NCBI RefSeq assembly: GCF_037176765.1
Contig: NC_090034.1
Span: 97,177,500-97,241,499 of the forward strand
DNA length: 64,000 nt
Direction: 5' to 3'
DNA from: Anolis sagrei
Taxonomy: Eukaryota > Chordata > Lepidosauria > Squamata > Anolidae
Both the position numbers and the translations under genes were made by a program. Numbering within the stretch: the stretch's first letter is position 1; each line of letters opens with the position of its first letter. Below, piece after piece: positions 32,084 to 42,655 of the stretch. The notes beneath the pieces were generated by a model. The model worked only from the letters and a program-made list of their open reading frames with translations, was not told the DNA's origin and searched no databases.

Positions 32084-34370
32084 TTGGACAAGCGAGCCTA
32101 TTAACGAAGGGCCCTCCTCATAAATGCACAGCAGAATAATTTAGCAGCAGCAGTGTGACCTAGCACAAGTAGTCCAAAGTGATAAAAATAACAAAAACAC
32201 ACAGCCCAATGTTATCTCTTCCATAGGAAGCTTTTCTTTATAGCAAAATGATATGGTTGCACTATTTAAAAGAACAGGGTTTCCCTAACACAAATAAAGT
32301 TCAGCCTTCACGTTGGAGGCTTCTCTCACACTGAGGTTTACCTCAAACTCCTCAGGACAACACTAGCTTTGGCCCACTAACTCTAACAGGCTTCTGCCTG
32401 TTCACTCTCCCCAGGATGTACTACCTTTGGACCACTGATTCTAACAGGCTTCAGCCTACCCACTTTCCTCAGGACACACTAGCTTTGGCCCACTGATTCT
32501 AAAAGACTTTGGCCTGCCCACTCTCCTTAGGATGCACTAGCTTTGGCCCACTGACTCTAACAGACTTCAGCCTACTCACTCTCCTCAGGATACACTAGCT
32601 TTGGCCCACTGACTTTAACAGACTTTGGCCTACTCACTCTTCTCAGGACGCACTACCTTTGAACCACTCACTCTCTTAGGCTTCAGCCTACTCACTCTCC
32701 AGGACACACTAGCTTTGGCCCACTGACTCTAACAGACTTTGGCCTACCCACTCTCCTCAGGATGCATTGGCTTTGGCCCACTGACTTTAACAGACTTTGT
32801 CCTACTCACTCTTCTCAGGACGCACTATCTTTGGACCACTGACTCTATCAGGCTTCAGCCTACTCACTCCTCTCAGGATGCACTACCTTTGGCCCACTGA
32901 CTAACAAACTCACATGAGGCTCCTCTCACACGGACGTTTACCTCACACTCTTCAGGACGACACTTGCTTTGGCTCACTAACTGTAACAGGCTTTGGCCTA
33001 CTCACTCTCCTCAGGACAACACGAGCTTTGGCCCACTGACTCTTATCAGGCTTCGGCCTACTCACTCTCCTCAGTACAACACTAGCTTTGGTCCACTGAC
33101 TATTAGGCTTCAGCCTACTCACTCTCCTCAGGATACACTAGCTTTGGCCCACTGACTATCAGGCTTCAGCCTACTCACTCTCCTTAGGACACACCTGCTT
33201 TGGACCACTTACTCTAACAGGCTTCAGCCTACTCACTCTCCTTAGGACACACCAGCTTTGGCCCACTGACTCTAACAGGCTTCATCGTACTTGCTCCCCT
33301 CAGGACACACCAGCTTTGGCTCACCGACTAACAAACTCACATGAGGCTTCTCTCATACAGAGGTTTACCTCGCACTCTTCAGGACGACACTTGCTTTGGC
33401 TCACTAACTGTAACAGGCTTCGTCGTACTTACTCCCCTCAGGACACACCAGCTTTGGCTCACCGATTAACAAACTCACATGAGGCTTCTCTCACACAGAG
33501 GTTTACCTCACACTCTTCAGGACGACACTTGCTTTGGCTCACTAACTGTAACAGGCTTTGTCGTACTTACTCCCCTCAGGACACACCAGCTTTGGCTCAC
33601 CGACTAACAAACTCACATGAGGCATCTCTCACACAGAGGTTTACCTCACACTCTTCAGGACGACACTTGCTTTGGCTCACTAACTGTAACAGGCTTCGTC
33701 GTACTTACTCCCCTCAGGACACACCAGCTTTGGCTCACCGACTAACAAACTCACATGAGGCTTCTCTCACACAGAGGTTTACCTCACACTCTTCAGGACG
33801 ACACTTGCTTTGGCTCACTAACTGTAACAGGCTTCGGCCTACTCATTTTCCTCAGGACAACACTACCTTTGGACCACTGACTCCATCAGGCTTCGGCCTA
33901 CTCACTCTCCACGGGACGCACTACCTTTGGACCACTGATTCTAACAGGCTTTGGCCTACTCACTCTCCTTAGAACACACCAGCTTTGATGCACTGACTCT
34001 TAACTGGCTTCGGCCTACTCACTCTCCTTAGGACACACCAGCTTTGGCTCACTTACTAACATACTCACATGAGGCTTCTCTCACACGGAGGTTTACCTCA
34101 CACTCCTCAGGACGACACTTCCTTTGGCCCACTGATTCTAACCGACTTCGGCCTACTCACTCTCCTCGGGACAACACTACTCAGCAAAAGTGGACAACCA
34201 TAGCAGACCTGGGGTCTTGCCTTTATGCCCCAGGCCTTTCTTGGGACTTCATGGATGGTCAAAAAAGCAAACCAGAAAGCCTTGAAATTGCTGGAAATCT
34301 ACTGCTTCTCAAAAGAGGATTAAAAATGTTAAACCACCTGGAAAAGCAAACTATTCAAAAGGCGAACTGA
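32084..34370 (+). mobile_element. LTR-like repeat family, copy C, with expanded minisatellite
   Basis: TGTTGGACAAGCGAGCCTAT, then CAATGTTATCTCTTCCATAG and AACACAAATAAAGTTCAGCC as in the other copies. The internal tract is then enlarged to about 1.85 kb. Its 3' flank does not match the other copies. Confidence 0.5.
32345..34185 (+). repeat. 58-bp minisatellite with a 138-bp higher-order unit
   Basis: The basic unit is about 58 bp (AGGACACACTAGCTTTGGCC, CACTGACTCTAACAGGCTTC, AGCCTACTCACTCTCCTC). From 33,302 the same line recurs at 33,440, 33,578 and 33,716, an exact 138-bp period (58 + 80). Because 138 is a multiple of three and the unit lacks a stop in one frame, a 218-codon frame (33,316-33,972) appears; it is not a gene. 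Confidence 0.92.
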
Positions 34371-35224
34371 TGCACTTGTAGACCTTTTCTCGAAGCAGGT
34401 CTCCTGTCAACCACTCCTTCTTTGTGTTGACTTTAATTGTTCTCCTCAGCCATTGCTGTTTCTATATAAACCCTTGTGGGAAGGTGTGGTAGGCCACTGT
34501 CACGCGGGTAATAAACACTAAAGGGAACAGGGAAGGTATCGTTATTTTTAGAGGTGGCCACAAAAGATGTTCGCTTCCCGCCGCCGTGGTCGGGCAGCCT
34601 GCCAAGGAAAGGTGGGAGAATGGGACAATAGCAGCAGCGGAGGGAGAAGGAGCTGGAAATAGGACTAAGGAAGTGGGGAGGAAGGTGGGCCTGACGTCAA
34701 TGGGCCCCACAGATGTCGAGGAGTACAACTTCTAGGTCAGAAAGGCTCCGGGACCGGTGCCATCTGATAAAATTAGGAGCCTTTCTTGCAGCCTTTCATC
34801 CTTGGGCAAAGGGCAAGGACTCTTGCACTTCGAGAATAAACACACAGACTGTTCTTAAAAGCAACAAGATTTTAATCATTTCCACAACACTGTTACTATT
34901 CAAAGCCCTTTGCAATCGTTGGTTTTGTTCTGCACTGGAGCAAAACTGAAGGATTTTGTTTTTATTCCCGTATTATAAACGAAAGGAATGATGCTGAAAG
35001 TCAGCCACAATTTGCATTGCCCAAGTTTACAATGTTGTAAATGCACATCATCTTTCCAGATAAATAAAAAGGAGAGCAAGGCGGCTTGGATGTGGAATTA
35101 GCTTCATTAGGAGGATGATTAAGACACTGGAATTTTGCTTTGTTTGGAGGTTTCTTTTGCCTCCTTGGAAGAGAGGGAAAGGGAATCAAGAAACTTGAAT
35201 CTTGGAGTTTGGTGAAGTTTATAT
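34371..35224. other. Unclassified stretch between ITPKC and ACTMAP 3' ends
   Basis: About 34,500-34,760 is richer in CpG and purines and has a CRE-like TGACGTCA near 34,690. No exon, RNA gene or known repeat was recognised. It could be a buried promoter, an LTR piece or part of a long UTR. Confidence 0.3.
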
Positions 35225-35407
35225 CGGAGGCCTTGGTGGTACAGCAGGTTAAATCACTGAACTTGCTGACCGAAAGGTTGGTGGTTCAAATCCGGGGAGC
35301 AGGGTGAGCTCCCACTGTTAGGCCCAGCTTCTGCCAACCTAGCAGTTTGAAAGCATGCAAATATGAGTAGATCAATAGGTACCGCTTCGGCAGGAAGGTA
35401 ACAGTTG
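35225..35407 (+). mobile_element. tRNA-derived SINE, left half
   Basis: GGCCTTGGTGGTACAGCAGG head, TTGGTGGTTCAAATCCGGGG, CAGCTTCTGCCAACCTAGCA; stops at GGAAGGTAACAG. The right half resumes with TAACAGCAACGGCGCTCTAT at about 36,727. Confidence 0.85.
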
Positions 35408-35814
35408 GGTGAGTGGGCTCATAAATGTAGAGCAGAGTAACTTATCAGCAGTGTGATCCAGCCAAAAGAACTAAAACATACAGACCAATGTTATATCTTC
35501 TATAAGAGGCTTTTCTTTATAGCAACTATTTACAAGAACGAGATTTCCACAACACAAATTAAGTTCAACCTTCACAATGAAGCTTCACACACGAGGCCTT
35601 CATATAGACTAGGGCCTACCTCACAATCAGGCCTACTTCCATTGAGAGCTATTCTCCCACTGAGGCGTTCTCTCACAGGCTTCTCTCACACTGAGAGCTC
35701 TCTCAGACTGAGGCATTACAAAGAAACAGACACACCTCCTTAGTTTTTGCTGAGTCATTGCATCCATTTAACCCTTTCAGTGCTTGACATTTTTGTAATT
35801 GAAAATATCTAGTG
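35408..35814 (+). mobile_element. LTR-like repeat family, copy D, inside the SINE
   Basis: TTGGGTGAGTGGGCTCATAA, GACCAATGTTATATCTTCTA, TCACACTGAGAGCTCTCTCA, ACCCTTTCAGTGCTTGACAT and AAAATATCTAGTG. It is closest to copy B and its internal short-repeat tract is short. Confidence 0.6.
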
Positions 35815-36665
35815 CAGTGATTCTCAACTTGGGGGTCGGGAGAGGGTGTCAGAGGGGTCACCAAAGACCATCAGAAAACACAGTATTTTCTGTTGGTCGT
35901 GGGATTTCTGTGTACCAAGTTTGGCTCAATTCCATCGTTAGTGTTCAGAATGCTCTTTGATTGTAGGTGAACTATAAATTCCAGCAACTACAACTCCCAA
36001 ATGACAAAATCAAGCCCCCAACCCCACCAGTATTTGAATAAATCAGGTATCTGTTCATCATGGGGGTTTGGAAAGTTTGGCCCAATTCTATCGTTGGTGG
36101 GACTCAGAATGGTCTTTGATTGTAGGTGAAATATAGATCTGGGCAACTACAACACCCAAATGTCAAGGTCTATTTTTGCCAAACTCCACCAGTGTTCACA
36201 TTCGGGCATATTGAGTATTCATTTCAAGTTTGGACCAGATCCATCATTGTTGGATCCACCTCCATCATCTCTGGATGGAGGTGAACTACAACTCCAAAAC
36301 TCAAGGCCAATGATCGTGGGAGTTCTGTGTGCCAAGTTTGGTTCAATTCCATTGTTGGTGGAGTTCAGAATGCTTTAGGTGAACTATAAATCCCAGCAAC
36401 TACATCTCCCAAACGACAAAATCAACCCCCCCCCCCCAAAAAAAACTCTACCAGGATTCAGATTTGGGTGTATTGGGTATGTGTGCCAAATTTGGTCCAG
36501 TGAATGAAAATACATCTTGCATATCATTTATTTACATTACAATTCGTAACAGTAGCAAAATTACAGTTATGAAGTAGCAACGAAAATAATTTCATGGTTG
36601 GGGGTCACCACAACATGAGGGACAGTATTAAGGGGTCGTGGCAGTAGGAAGGTTGAGAAACACTG
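35815..36665 (+). mobile_element. Non-autonomous hAT element inside copy D
   Basis: Ends CAGTGATTCTCAACTTGGGG and GGTTGAGAAACACTG, flanked by the 8-bp duplication ATCTAGTG at 35,807-35,814 and 36,666-36,673. The interior has about two module copies and a poly-C run. Same family as 17,325. Confidence 0.9.
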
Positions 36666-36673
36666 ATCTAGTG

Positions 36674-36725
36674 TGTGTGTGTGTGTGTATGTGTATGTGT
36701 GTGTGTGTGTGTGTGTGTGTATATC
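36674..36725. repeat. (TG)n microsatellite
   Basis: TG run between the hAT target duplication and the right half of the SINE. Confidence 0.9.
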
Positions 36726-36868
36726 TAACAGCAACGGCGCTCTATATGGTCATGCTAGCCACATGGCCTTGGAGGCGTCTACGGACAACGCTGGCTCTTC
36801 GGCTTCGAAATGGAGATGAGCACCACTCCATAGAATCAGACTTAAACCTTTGCCTTTACCTTTATTGA
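36726..36868 (+). mobile_element. tRNA-derived SINE, right half
   Basis: CAACGGCGCTCTATATGGTC, GGCGTCTACGGACAACGCTG and the tail AACCTTTGCCTTTACCTTT; the continuation of 35,225-35,407. Confidence 0.8.
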
Positions 36869-37605
36869 TAGTGGCCTGAGAAATGGCTAAATATGGGACA
36901 CTTCGACAGAAGCCAGGCTGCAATGCTTCTTTATGGAACTAACTCCCACTCTATGTCAATTTACACTACAAATTGAGGGACGCAATGTTAATTGAAAGAC
37001 CTGCCAGTTGTTGGCCGATCCTCCCGATCCCTTCAAACAATTATTTTATGAAGGAGGAACTATTTTCTCTCTCCACTCATAGATTCATGTATTTTCTCCA
37101 CCCATCTAGATCACATAAACCCTCCAATGTGAGCAACAGACTTCAGTCTCAAAGAGTACAGATTTCCCTCCTCTCCAAGATTAGCTTCTTTTAAAAAACC
37201 ACAATTTTTTTGGCCTTTAACTAGCCTGGCTTTAAAACCAAAGGAAATTCCAGACATTTTTTCCCCTAATGCCTTGCTATTCTGGGAATGTAGCAATGAA
37301 TGGCTGTTTATTCTTCCTTTGTGGGGAGGAAGTCAGAACCTTAGAATATTCCTAAAGGCCTTGCTGGTGTTTTTTTTTAATGTGCTTTTATCCTAATGAT
37401 CCTGCACATTATGTGGAATTTACTATTAGTGGTACAGTGGTTTAGGGACACAGAGGTCATATTTTCCTGGTCAGAAGGTTTGCAAGACCTTCCTTTCCAA
37501 AGGTAGGATCTGCCACACTTTTGGAGAAAACAAGAAGGGAACTGGCGTTTTGCTAACTTGAGCATGCCTACCCTAAATGAGAACTGAAGGCAGGTTCCTC
37601 TGTTG
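36869..37605. other. No gene or repeat recognised
   Basis: Single-copy-looking. Small frames on both strands are unremarkable. Confidence 0.35.
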
Positions 37606-38135
37606 CAGTGTTTCTCAACCGGGGGGTCAGGACACATGTGGGGGTCGTGAGGGGGTGTTAGAGGGGTCGCCAAAGACCCCTCTGACATGGGGGTCAGATG
37701 GGTTGGTCATGACGGTTCTGTGTGGAAAGTTTGGTCCAGTTCTATCGTTGGTGGGCTTCAGAATGCTATTTCTTTGTCGGTGAACTATAAATCCCAACAA
37801 CTACAACTCCAAAATTGCAAGGTCTATTTTCTCCAAACTCTACCAGTGTTCACATTTGGGCATATTAAGTATTTGTGCCAAGTTTGATCCAGATCCATCA
37901 TTGCTTGAGTTCACAGTGTTCTCCGGATGTAGGTGAACTACAACTCCAAAAACTCAAGGTCAATGTCCGCCAGACCTTCCCAGTATTTTCTCTTGGTCAT
38001 GGGAATTCTGTGTGCCAAGTTTGATTCAATTCCATCATTGGTGGAGTTCAGAAAGCTCTTTGATTTTAGGTGAACTATAAATCCCAGAAACCCCAGCATT
38101 ACCAAATGACAAAATCAATCACCCCCAACCCCACC
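37606..38135 (+). mobile_element. hAT-like element, 3'-truncated
   Basis: CAGTGTTTCTCAACCGGGGG is the left terminus of the 17,325 family; the interior has TTGGTCCAGTTCTATCGTTG and the tandem module. It runs into LINE sequence with no right terminus. Confidence 0.75.
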
Positions 38136-38575
38136 AGGGAGACCCTTCTCTCAGTCCCACCACTGTCTCAAGTGTGGCTGATGGGGACGAGAGAGGGACT
38201 TCTCTGTAGTGTCTCCCCGGTTCTGGAATACCCTCCCAAAACAGAATGCGTTATTCCCCCACCCTTGAATCCTTCCGTTCCAGCCTTTGGCCTCGAGTAG
38301 GCTGAAATGGGCCTGCATGCGGTTGACACTTTGGCACTTTAGTTGTGTATTGATGTCAGTTAGTTTTAACCATAGTGTTTTTAAATTGTGTATTTTATCT
38401 TATTTTATGTGTTGATCGTGGTTGTTTATAACTTTTATGTGATATTGTTTTATGTTCATGTACTGATGTTTATACTGCACTTGCAGTGCCATGTAAGTCA
38501 CTCCGAGTCTCTTTTTTGGAGATGGAGGCAGAATATAAATAAAGTTTATTATTTATTATTTGAGACATAACAAGA
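38136..38575 (+). mobile_element. L2-like LINE 3' end
   Basis: GAGGGACTTCTCTGTAGTGT and TCTGGAATACCCTCCCAAAA (…W-N/T-LP-like end of ORF2), then a 3' tail with GGCAGAATATAAATAAAGTT. Confidence 0.55.
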
Positions 38576-38589
38576 TTAGTACACAGCCA

Positions 38590-38885
38590 ACAAGATTACT
38601 ATGTTGGCTTGCTTTTGTATTTGATCACACGTTGGATGTCTAGGATGTCCCAAATGTCTAGGGCTGTGTGATGTATTGATGAATAATGAGTTCAGATCCA
38701 AGTAAGCTGGCCTTTTGCAGCTGACAGATGGTAATTTGTTTTTAAGTGCAGGCCAAGGTCTTTAGGTACTTCACCCAGTGTGCTAATCACCACTGGGACC
38801 ACCCTTACTGTCTTTACAGTTCTATCTTTAAATCCTCATACTGTGCAAACTTTTCCAGTAGCTTTTCGTCAATTCTGCTGCTGCT
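38590..38885 (-). mobile_element. R4-like LINE 3' fragment
   Basis: GTCTAGGGCTGTGTGATGTA, GGCCTTTTGCAGCTGACAGA and CACTGGGACCACCCTTACTG are the minus-strand form of the 47.7-48.1 kb element. Confidence 0.75.
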
Positions 38886-38929
38886 ATTGTTATTGTTATT
38901 ATTGTTATTATTATTATTTTACTGACATA

Positions 38930-39210
38930 AAAGCACAGTATGTCACAGCAAACGAGATCTATATGCTGGATTTCGTATCACAAAATCACAAGTCGAACAC
39001 TTCCCAAGTGTCTAGGACTGCGTGATGTATTTTGAATGTTTGCCTGTGTCTGTATATATGCTGTACACACACACACATATATGATGCGCGCAGATCAAAG
39101 TAAGGTGGCCTTTTGCAGTTGACAGATCGTGATTTTGTTGATGTTTATTGTTTCCAAATGCCGGCATAGATCTTTTGGCACAGAATGCCAATGACCATTG
39201 GGACACCCTG
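38930..39210 (-). mobile_element. R4-like LINE 3' fragment, second copy
   Basis: GTGTCTAGGACTGCGTGATG, GGTGGCCTTTTGCAGTTGAC and CCATTGGGACACCC; same family, same strand as the previous copy. Confidence 0.7.
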
Positions 39211-39217
39211 TAATAAT

Positions 39218-39253
<36 letters not shown>

Positions 39254-39278
39254 TATTATTATTATTATTATTATTATA
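39211..39278. repeat. (AAT)n(ATT)n self-complementary microsatellite
   Basis: About nine AAT units followed by about nine ATT units. Confidence 0.95.
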
Positions 39279-39642
39279 TAAGAATGGAACATAGACTCAG
39301 CCAGAGTTGCTACAGGCAGCCTTCTTGGTGATTAGGGAATGAGATCATGAAAAATTCTCAACTTCTTACAAAACATACACAGCTTTCAAGTTGAGAGACA
39401 GTCTGCTGGTTTTATTTTCAAAAGGAAGGAAAAACAGAGGACACATAAACATTTCTTCTTCCCAGAGGATCACAAAACCTGTCTAGCAACCAAGGAGTTT
39501 CCCTGCTGAGTTCGCTGGGGTAAGTGAGCAAAGGATCGCATTGCTACCATACGTAGACATTTGAAATACCACAGCATGGATGATGCTGACTTAATGGTAT
39601 GTTTTTAATGACACGTCTCAATGCTTGAAGGGGAATACAAGC

Positions 39643-39765
39643 AGACAGCGTAGCGTAATGGTTTGCGTGTTGGACTAGGTCATTGGGAAACCAGGGTTCA
39701 AATTCCTTGTTTGGCCGTGGAAACTTACTGGGTAACCTTGGGCCACTCAGACTCTCAGAAGAAAT
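39643..39765 (+). mobile_element. MIR-like SINE
   Basis: AGCGTAGCGTAATGGTTTGC (A-box-like), CCAGGGTTCAAATTCCTTGT (B-box-like), then ACTGGGTAACCTTGGGCCAC, the core typical of MIR/CORE SINEs. No real tRNA fold follows. Confidence 0.6.
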
Positions 39766-39991
39766 TGTTGGGTGAGTGGGCTTATTAACAAAAGACCCCC
39801 CTCATAAATGTACAGCAGAGTAACTTATTAGCAGCAGCGTGACCCCGCAACAGTAGTCCAAAGTGATAAAAAGAACAAAAACACAGACCAATGCTATCTC
39901 TTCCATAGGAGGCTTTTTTTTACAGCAAAAATAATATGGTTGCACTGTTTACAAGGACAAGGTTTCAATAACACAAATAAAGTTATTTATA

Positions 39992-40135
39992 TATTGTCGA
40001 AGGCTTTCATGGCCGGAATCACTGGGTTGTTGTAGATTTTCTCGGGCTATATGGCCAGAGGTAGTGACCTCACTACCTCTGAAGGTGCTTGTCATAGATG
40101 CAGATGAAACGTCAGGAGAGAATGCCTCTAGAACG
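39992..40135. mobile_element. Penelope-like palindromic insertion with 12-bp duplication
   Basis: TTGTCGAAGGCTTTCATGGC ... inverted turn at GGTAGTGACCTCACTACC ... GAGAGAATGCCTCTAGAAC. It is flanked by AAGTTATTTATA at 39,980-39,991 and 40,136-40,147. Confidence 0.85.
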
Positions 40136-40299
40136 AAGTTATTTATACTTCCTTCTTTGCTTCTTTCTCATGAAGATAAACAGCTTTGCTCTCACAGAGC
40201 ATCTTCTCACACCAAACTTACACAGGAGCTTCACACAGTAGCTTTATACACAGCAGCCTTCACACTGGCGCTTCACTCATGAGCTTTACCCACAAAGCC

Positions 40300-41130
40300 T
40301 TCAACCTGGGGCTGCCTTTCACTGAAGCTTCTCAAACTAGGCCTACTCATACTGAGGCCTACTAACACTGAGGCCTATCTCATATTGAGGACCCTCTCAG
40401 ACTGACATCTCTCACATACTGAGGCGAACTAACACTGAGGCCTACACATATTGAGGCCTACTAACATTGAGGCCTATCTCACACTGAGGGCTCTCTCAGA
40501 CTGACGTCTCTCACATACTGAGGTGAACTGAGGCCTTCTCATGCTGAGGCCTCTCTCATCCTGAGGCCTTTCTCACACTGATGTCTCTCACATACTGAGG
40601 TGAACTGAAGCCTTCTCATACTGAGGCCTCTCTCACTCTGAGGGCTCTCTCAGACTGACGTCTCTCACATACTGAGGTGAACTGAGGCCTTCTCATCCTG
40701 AGGCCCCTCTCACTCTAAAGCCTCTCTCACACTGAGGGCTCTCTCAGACTGATGTCTCTCACATACTGAGGTGAACTGAGGCCTTCTCATCCAGACGCCT
40801 CTCTCACTCTGAGACCTATCTCACACTGAGGGCTCTCTCAGACTGACGTTTCTCACATACTGAGGTGAACTGAGGCCTTCTCATCCTGAGGTCTCCCTCA
40901 CTCCGAGGCCTCTCTCACACTGAGGGCTCTCTCAGACTGATGTCTCTCACATACTGAGGTGAACTAACACTGAGGCCTTCTCATCCTGAGGCCTCTCTCA
41001 CTCTGAAGCCTATCTCACACTGAGGGCTCTCTCAGACTGACATCTCTCATATACTGAGGTGAACTGAGGCCTTCTCATCCTGAGGCCTCACTCTGAGACG
41101 AACTAACCCTCATACTGAGGCCTACTAACA
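40300..41130 (+). repeat. Minisatellite, about 94-bp higher-order unit of 15-16-bp steps
   Basis: CTCTCACATACTGAGGTGAA recurs near 40,513, 40,591, 40,668, 40,762, 40,855, 40,949 and 41,048. Spacings are mostly 93-94 bp, with two near 78 that differ by one 16-bp step (CTGAGGCCTCTCTCAC). Confidence 0.9.
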
Positions 41131-41521
41131 CTGAGAGGCCCTTTTCCCACAGACTCCTCTCACAGACTAAGCTACAATCACACCTGCTTATATTGCCAAG
41201 TCATTACATCTATTTAACCCTTTCAGTGCTTCATTTTTGTAATAAAAATACCCAGTTAATTTTTAAAATTTCTGAGAGATTCTCTTCTGAGCATATCTTG
41301 CCAACGAAACATTGTGAGAGATTTACTTTAGGGTTGACACAGGGTAGTAAACAACTTGAAGACAAACGATTTGTAAAAACCCTACAAAAAGGCAATCCCT
41401 GGTACTGGAGGTTCCATGAAGATCCCACTTTTCTTATAGTTCTGTCCCCTATGACTCTGTAAAGGCCATGGCTGTCCAAAACCTTGGAAAGCACCCCCTG
41501 CACCCTTCCAGTGATGACCAT

Positions 41522-41859
41522 TCAGTTTGGCTTGCGGATCTCTGATCCTTCTGGCCGCAACAGCACTGCCTTTCCACACAGCCCTTCCCGCACACCGCCT
41601 GCGGGCACAATATAAACCTTGCCATCCGCTGCCCTTTTGGGGCTGAAGTCTGTCAGCTGGGCATTGCTCTCTTGCAGCAGAGTGTAGTTCCACAGCTGAT
41701 ATCGGCAGCTCTTGCCCTGCTTGGACAGCAAATAGGTCTCGGCCACCGAATCCAAAGGGAAGGATGATGTAGAAGGGCTGGCGTGGAAAAGTCCCGGGAT
41801 CTCTTTGTCTTCCTGGCAAGGAGGGAGCTGGGAGCCACACTTCAGACCAAGCAAAGCTC
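41522..41859 (-). CDS. ACTMAP: Actin maturation protease, exon 6 (last)
   Basis: Reads ALLGLKCGSQLPPCQEDKE, IPGLFHASPS, ETYLLSKQGKSCRYQLWNYT, LLQESNAQLTDFSPKRAADG, KVYIVPAGGVREGLCGKAVL, LRPEGSEIRKPN and TGA. The block YLLSKQGKS..YQLW.Y...ESN.QLTDFSP.RA.DG.VY.VP.GGVR.GLCG matches mammalian C19orf54/ACTMAP closely. Acceptor TTCCACAG on the minus strand; the first two bases complete a Gly codon begun in exon 5. With the other exons it totals 912 coding bases including the stop, exactly 303 residues. Confidence 0.97.
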
Positions 41860-41945
41860 CTGTGGAAACAACACGAGAGAAACAGGTACGCACGTTAACT
41901 GGAAGCAGCTGTCATTAGGAATATAATTGGGTAATGTGAGATTAG

Positions 41946-42000
41946 AGTCATAGAATTGGAGGGCCCCCCAAGAGCAATCTAATCCAACCCCTGTTCTGCA
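41946..42000 (-). mobile_element. CR1 3' tail fragment
   Basis: GAGTCATAGAATTGGAGGGC and CTAATCCAACCCCTG, in ACTMAP intron 5. Confidence 0.6.
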
Positions 42001-42167
42001 GAAATATGCAGAATGTTTTAAATATAGTCACAGGATCACTCCTCTTTCTCTGCTGCTCATGATCAGATTCCTGCTCCTGAGTAACCCTTTTCCCCCTTCT
42101 GGCACCCATACTACAGTTTGTAACGTTACTCACAGGCTCTACTACAACACCATGGTTACCAAAATCC

Positions 42168-42655
42168 ATGGATGCTGTGATTGTGGTGCAGCTGGCTGGG
42201 AGTCAGCTGCATTAAGATTATTACTGACCAAAAGGTCATTAGTTCGAAGCCAGCCCGGGTCAGAGTGAGCTTCCGACCAATTTGTGTAGCTTGCTGTTGA
42301 CCTTTGCAGCCCAAAAGACAGTTGCATCTGTCAAGTTGGAAATTTAGGTAAAGCTTATGCGGGGAGGCTAATTTACTACGCCATAAAAATCTCCAGCAAG
42401 CATGCAAAGAATGAGGAAGTACTCCATGAGTGTCACAAATGAATGATGAAGCAACAGCTCCCCTGGTGGTCAGAATACCCTCATGAAAAAGCTAGAATGT
42501 TAAATAGCCTCTGTGTGTCTGTCCATATATGTTGTGTGTCTATGGCATTGAATGTTTGCCATGTATATGTACATTGTAATCTGCCCTGAGTCCCCTGCAG
42601 GGTGAGAAGAGCAAAATATAAATACTGTAAATAAATAAATAAATAATGCTCAAGT
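42168..42655 (+). mobile_element. tRNA-derived SINE with LINE-type tail
   Basis: GTGATTGTGGTGCAGCTGGC, TTACTGACCAAAAGGTCATT, TTGCATCTGTCAAGTTGGAA and the tail CTGCCCTGAGTCCCCTGCAG. Near full length. Confidence 0.8.

Larger units (their letters stand above)
39768..41265 (+). mobile_element. LTR-like repeat family, copy E, with expanded tandem tract
   Basis: TTGTTGGGTGAGTGGGCTTA start, CAATGCTATCTCTTCCATAG, AACACAAATAAAGTTATTTA, a long CTGAGGCCTCTCTCAC-type tract and the end TTAACCCTTTCAGTGCTTCA, GTAATAAAAATACCCAGTTA. It contains the Penelope-like insertion at 39,992-40,135. Confidence 0.6.

Noticed and set aside
33316-33972. 218-codon open frame
   Set aside because: It is a read-through of the 138-bp minisatellite; the 46-residue period equals the DNA period and there is no gene context.
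39643-39765. tRNA gene
   Set aside because: A- and B-box-like sequences are present but no cloverleaf arms pair properly; the downstream core is MIR-like SINE.
40300-41130. Possible CRISPR-like array (regular repeats)
   Set aside because: Repeats are contiguous and step in 16-bp units with no unique spacers; the locus is vertebrate with no cas genes.
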